This document shows, piece after piece, positions 61,250 to 64,000 of a DNA stretch of 64,000 nucleotides. A program made the translations under genes and the position numbers. Origin of the DNA: RPQJ01 sp963846315 (GTDB lineage: Bacteria > Pseudomonadota > Gammaproteobacteria > Steroidobacterales > Steroidobacteraceae); the NCBI GenBank assembly GCA_963846315.1, contig CAWJVM010000006.1, forward strand, positions 1 to 64,000. Reading direction: 5' to 3'. The stretch's first letter is position 1; every line of letters begins with the position of its first letter. The notes beneath the pieces are model-generated. The model was given only the letters and a program-made list of their open reading frames with translations, was not told where the DNA came from and searched no databases.

Positions 61250-63685
61250 TCAGTCCCGCATCATCGCCCGTTGGGCTTCCTGCTCAAGGGCTTCGTAGTC
61301 CGCCTTCTCGACGGTGACCCCGACTCCCTGGATCGTCCCGCCCACGAACTCGCCCGGCGTCTTGTACTGCTGGCTGACGGCGTCACCGCTGTCGAAACCG
61401 ACACAGAGCCCGTCGCCTGACAAGGTGAACTTGCCGGGCTGCGTCTTCATCGGGCCTTCTGCAACGACATCGGCGTTTACATAGAGCTTGGTTGTACCCA
61501 GGGACTCGTGGTTCGGGCCCGCGCCTGTGCGATTGAACTCCATACCGAGTGTGTACTTGCCTGGCTTCAGTTCCTGTGTCGAGACGAACTCCTGCTCCGG
61601 CTTGATGCCGAGGAAGTTGTAGACGTAATGCAGCTTGCGGTCTTTGATGAACAGCGTATGACCGCCGAAGCGCGAACCATGCGCGAAGATGACACCGGAG
61701 GCATTCGCATCAGTGATATCGACGTTGGCAAGGATCTTGTAGGACCGGTTGCGCACGCTGACCGCGACGCCTTCCGGCACCGGGGCGGTGCCCGGGAAGT
61801 AGACATAGCGATCGCGCGCTGCCTCTTCGGAGGGGCGCGCGATGCCGGCCTGGACGACCGCCGGCCTGTCGTCGAGCGGCAGCACCAGGTTCTTCGCGGC
61901 TTCCTCGTTCCACGCGGCGATGAGTGCCTTCAACTTCTCGGGATGCTTTTTCGCCAGGTCGACCGCCTCAGAACGGTCCACTGCGACGTGGTAGAGCTGC
62001 CACTGGTCCTGATCGAAGTGACCTTTGCCGGTCAGCGGCGCATGCACCGCGGACGCGAGCCAGCCGTCTTCCCAGATGCCGCGCGTGCCGAGCATTGCGT
62101 AGTACTGGCGCTTCTTCGTCGTCGGCGCGTCGGGCTTGGCATCGAACGAGTATTTCATCGACACGCCCGACAGCGGGAACTGCTCGACGCCACGGTAGGT
62201 CGTCGGCATCTCGAGCCCGATGACCTCGAGCAGGGTCGGGACGATGTCAACCGAGTGGTGGTACTGGTCGCGGATTTCACCACGCGCCTTGATGCCCTTC
62301 GGCCACGAAATGACCAGCGGGTCGGTCGTACCGCCGGAGTACTGCGAGTACCGCTTGAACATCTGGAACGGCGTCGAGAACGCAACGGCCCAACCCGTGG
62401 GGAAGTGCTCGTAGGTGTTCGGACCGCCGAGGTCATTGATCAACTTCATGTTCTCGGACAGTTCGTCCGGGTAGCCGTTGAAAAACTTGTTCTCGTTGAC
62501 CGAACCGTTGGGACTGCCCTCGCCCGATGCGCCGTTGTCCGCCGCGTAAAGGACGATCGTGTTCTCGAGCTGCCCGGATTGTTCCAGGTACTCGATGATC
62601 CGGCCGACCTGGGCGTCCGTGTACTCCGAGAAGCCAGCGTAGACCTCGGCCATGTGCGAGAAGAGCCGTTTTTCGTCGGCATTCAGCGAATTCCACGGCC
62701 GCACCATGTCGCCGGAATTGGCCTGCGACTCCGGCATCGGATTGATCGGCGTGAGCTTCGTGCCCTTCGGCACGACCCCCTTTTCGATCATCCTGGCCAG
62801 CACCCAGGTGCGATACGCCTCGTAGCCGTCGTCGAACTTGCCCTTGTACTTGTCGATGTATTCCTGCGGCGCCTGGTGCGGTGCGTGGTTGGCGCCCGGG
62901 TTGAACCACATGTACCAGGGTTTGGAAGGATTGCTCGCCTTCTGGTCGCGGATCATCTGCAGCGCGTGATCGGCGAGGTCCTTGGAGAGGTGGTAGCCCT
63001 GCTCCGGGCCGTACGGCTGCTCGACGAACTTGTTGTCCTCGACCAGGTCGGGATAGTACTGGTTGGTCTCGCCACCGATGAAGCCGTAGAAGCGATCGAA
63101 GCCGAGCGAAAGCGGCCATTGCCGCCGGCTCGCGCCGGACGCCACGTCCTGCTCCGGCACGTTGTGGTTCTTGCCCACCCAGAACGTGCTGTAGCCGTTG
63201 TCCTGCAGGACCTGGGCGATCGTGGCGGCCTGCGCGGGGATGCGTCCGCTCGCGCCCGGGAAGCCCTCGGCACCCTCGGTGATCGAGGCCATGCCATTCA
63301 GGTGGTGATTGCGGCCGGTGAGCAGTGTCGACCGGGTGGGCGAGCACAGCGCTACCGTGTGCCACTGGGTGTAGCGCACCCCCTGGTCCGCCAGCTTCTG
63401 CAGCGTCGGCATGTTGATGCGGCCACCGTACGGCGACCAGGACGCGAGGCCGGTGTCGTCGAACAGTACGAAGAGCACGTTCGGCGCGCCTTCGGGCGCA
63501 CGCTTCGGCGTGAACGGGCCCCAGTCCGGAACCGAATCACGGACATCCAGCTTGATGGTACCCTTGAAATCGGTGTACGGCCCGACCGCCTGGCTCTCCT
63601 GTGCGATTGCCCCGGAGGGCAACGCCGCGCCCAGCGTCGCCGCGAGCGCCATGCCCAGCAGCCCAGTGACTCCCGTTCGTTTCAT
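61250..63685 (-). CDS. Exported type I arylsulfatase
   Basis: An 811-residue sulfatase with a signal peptide (cleavage near AIAQE). The metal Asp pair is FVLFDDTGL (residues 76-77). The formylglycine site is C114-S-P-T-R with the downstream LLTGRNHH, as in Cys-type sulfatases that need a formylglycine-generating enzyme (none in window). Further landmarks are WVGKNHN, WYMWFNPGANHAPHQAP (metal His) and LYAADNGASGEGSP. The C-terminal 250 residues form a beta-rich extra domain. Preceded by AGAGGG. Substrate unknown. Divergent from a LysR gene. Confidence 0.92.
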   Translation of the reverse strand: MKRTGVTGLLGMALAATLGAALPSGAIAQESQAVGPYTDFKGTIKLDVRDSVPDWGPFTPKRAPEGAPNVLFVLFDDTGLASWSPYGGRINMPTLQKLADQGVRYTQWHTVALCSPTRSTLLTGRNHHLNGMASITEGAEGFPGASGRIPAQAATIAQVLQDNGYSTFWVGKNHNVPEQDVASGASRRQWPLSLGFDRFYGFIGGETNQYYPDLVEDNKFVEQPYGPEQGYHLSKDLADHALQMIRDQKASNPSKPWYMWFNPGANHAPHQAPQEYIDKYKGKFDDGYEAYRTWVLARMIEKGVVPKGTKLTPINPMPESQANSGDMVRPWNSLNADEKRLFSHMAEVYAGFSEYTDAQVGRIIEYLEQSGQLENTIVLYAADNGASGEGSPNGSVNENKFFNGYPDELSENMKLINDLGGPNTYEHFPTGWAVAFSTPFQMFKRYSQYSGGTTDPLVISWPKGIKARGEIRDQYHHSVDIVPTLLEVIGLEMPTTYRGVEQFPLSGVSMKYSFDAKPDAPTTKKRQYYAMLGTRGIWEDGWLASAVHAPLTGKGHFDQDQWQLYHVAVDRSEAVDLAKKHPEKLKALIAAWNEEAAKNLVLPLDDRPAVVQAGIARPSEEAARDRYVYFPGTAPVPEGVAVSVRNRSYKILANVDITDANASGVIFAHGSRFGGHTLFIKDRKLHYVYNFLGIKPEQEFVSTQELKPGKYTLGMEFNRTGAGPNHESLGTTKLYVNADVVAEGPMKTQPGKFTLSGDGLCVGFDSGDAVSQQYKTPGEFVGGTIQGVGVTVEKADYEALEQEAQRAMMRD

Positions 63686-63805
63686 ATTGCCGCCCTCTCC
63701 CAATTCAAATCGTGGTGCTTGAACGGAATGCGCGCCCAAGACGCATTCGTTCGAAGCACTATGCCCCCCCCTTGTCATAACTCGACATAAGAGCATTCAC
63801 TGCAT

Positions 63806-63833
63806 GAATATATTGAATACCTCCCATATATTC
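63806..63833. promoter_or_regulatory. AT-rich inverted repeat between sulfatase and LysR genes
   Basis: Perfect 8-nt arms GAATATAT (63806-63813) and ATATATTC (63826-63833) are separated by 12 nt, just before the LysR start. This is the expected position of a LysR autoregulatory site shared with the divergent gene. Confidence 0.5.
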
Positions 63834-63838
63834 TGCGC

Positions 63839-64000
63839 ATGACAATCGAACTTCAGCATCTCCGTCACCTCGTCGCCCTCGCGGAACACGGCAGCTTCAT
63901 GCGTGCGGCGGCCGCGCTCGGCATGAGTCAACCCGCGCTCTCGCACAGCATCAAGAAACTGGAACGGCAACTCGGCACGGTTCTGTTCACGCGCAATAGC
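63839..64000 (+). CDS. LysR-family regulator, 5' part
   Basis: The first 54 codons of a LysR-type regulator, cut off by the window edge. It begins MTIELQHLRHLVALAEHGSF and contains the helix-turn-helix RAAAALGMSQPALSHSIKKL and LERQLGTVLFTR, the family's N-terminal DNA-binding domain. It is divergent from the arylsulfatase gene and probably controls it. Ligand and end are unseen. Confidence 0.88.
   Translation, partial: MTIELQHLRHLVALAEHGSFMRAAAALGMSQPALSHSIKKLERQLGTVLFTRNS

Noticed and set aside
61508..63790. Plus-strand open frame of 760 codons opposite the arylsulfatase
   Set aside because: Shadow of the sulfatase gene with biased Arg/Val/Asp composition and no recognisable fold.
1..64000. 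CRISPR array or insertion sequence
   Set aside because: No short regularly spaced repeats and no transposase-like protein were found; the only repeat families are the tRNA-end repeats and the duplicated secreted-protein segment.

Overview
GC-rich, densely coded bacterial DNA with the content of a Gram-negative aerobic gammaproteobacterium. Supporting genes include TonB receptors, lipoproteins, a wax-ester synthase, a membrane hydrocarbon monooxygenase, KdpFABC/DE and an OmcA/MtrC-type multihaem cytochrome. I would place it near Nevskiales/Steroidobacterales/Xanthomonadales, but that is inference from gene content and not a sequence match. No intact tRNA, rRNA, CRISPR array, transposase or integrase is visible.

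Layout. 1-2.7 kb: a small membrane protein and a katG carrying three single-base frameshifts. 2.8-10.9 kb (minus strand): a complete kdpFABCDE potassium-uptake operon, preceded by an unannotated 30-codon membrane micro-ORF that overlaps kdpF. 11-14.4 kb: a truncated TonB siderophore receptor behind a Fur-like palindrome, then a BNR-repeat protein / MoaD-like / MoeB-rhodanese operon. 14.5-28.3 kb: a zinc-sensing-type diguanylate cyclase, a decahaem lipoprotein cytochrome, a DUF808 membrane protein, a secreted esterase, a CadC-like regulator with TPRs, a delta-60-repeat/Calx-beta surface protein and a full TonB receptor. 28.3-40.6 kb: a catabolic block with ModA, wax-ester synthase/DGAT, ferredoxin, a methionine gamma-lyase-type enzyme, a TPP enzyme with an SDR, an enoyl-CoA hydratase, and a one-chain fusion of a XylA-type reductase with an AlkB/XylM-type hydroxylase. 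Two AraC-type regulators are embedded in this block.

40.6-64 kb is accessory in character. It contains a three-gene envelope operon (lipoprotein hydrolase, phospholipase D lipoprotein, LssY-domain protein), an L,D-transpeptidase, an M13 peptidase, a PliG-like protein, paralogous small secreted proteins, an aquaporin, an amidohydrolase, toxin-antitoxin genes, several broken genes and an arylsulfatase with a divergent LysR gene.

The most striking structure is a family of about 102-bp repeats at 54401, 56541, 58193 and 59047, with partial or degenerate copies at 40691 and 42144. One end of each is the last 30 nt of a tRNA-Gly-like gene; the other end of the full copies is a CGTGTGA direct-repeat pair. 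They bound small gene cassettes (toxin-antitoxin, aquaporin plus secreted protein, amidohydrolase) and look like att-site scars of serially inserted integrase-less elements, or an integron-like cassette array built on tRNA ends. Nearly identical toxin-antitoxin cassettes lie beside a repeat in both clusters, one intact and one decayed.
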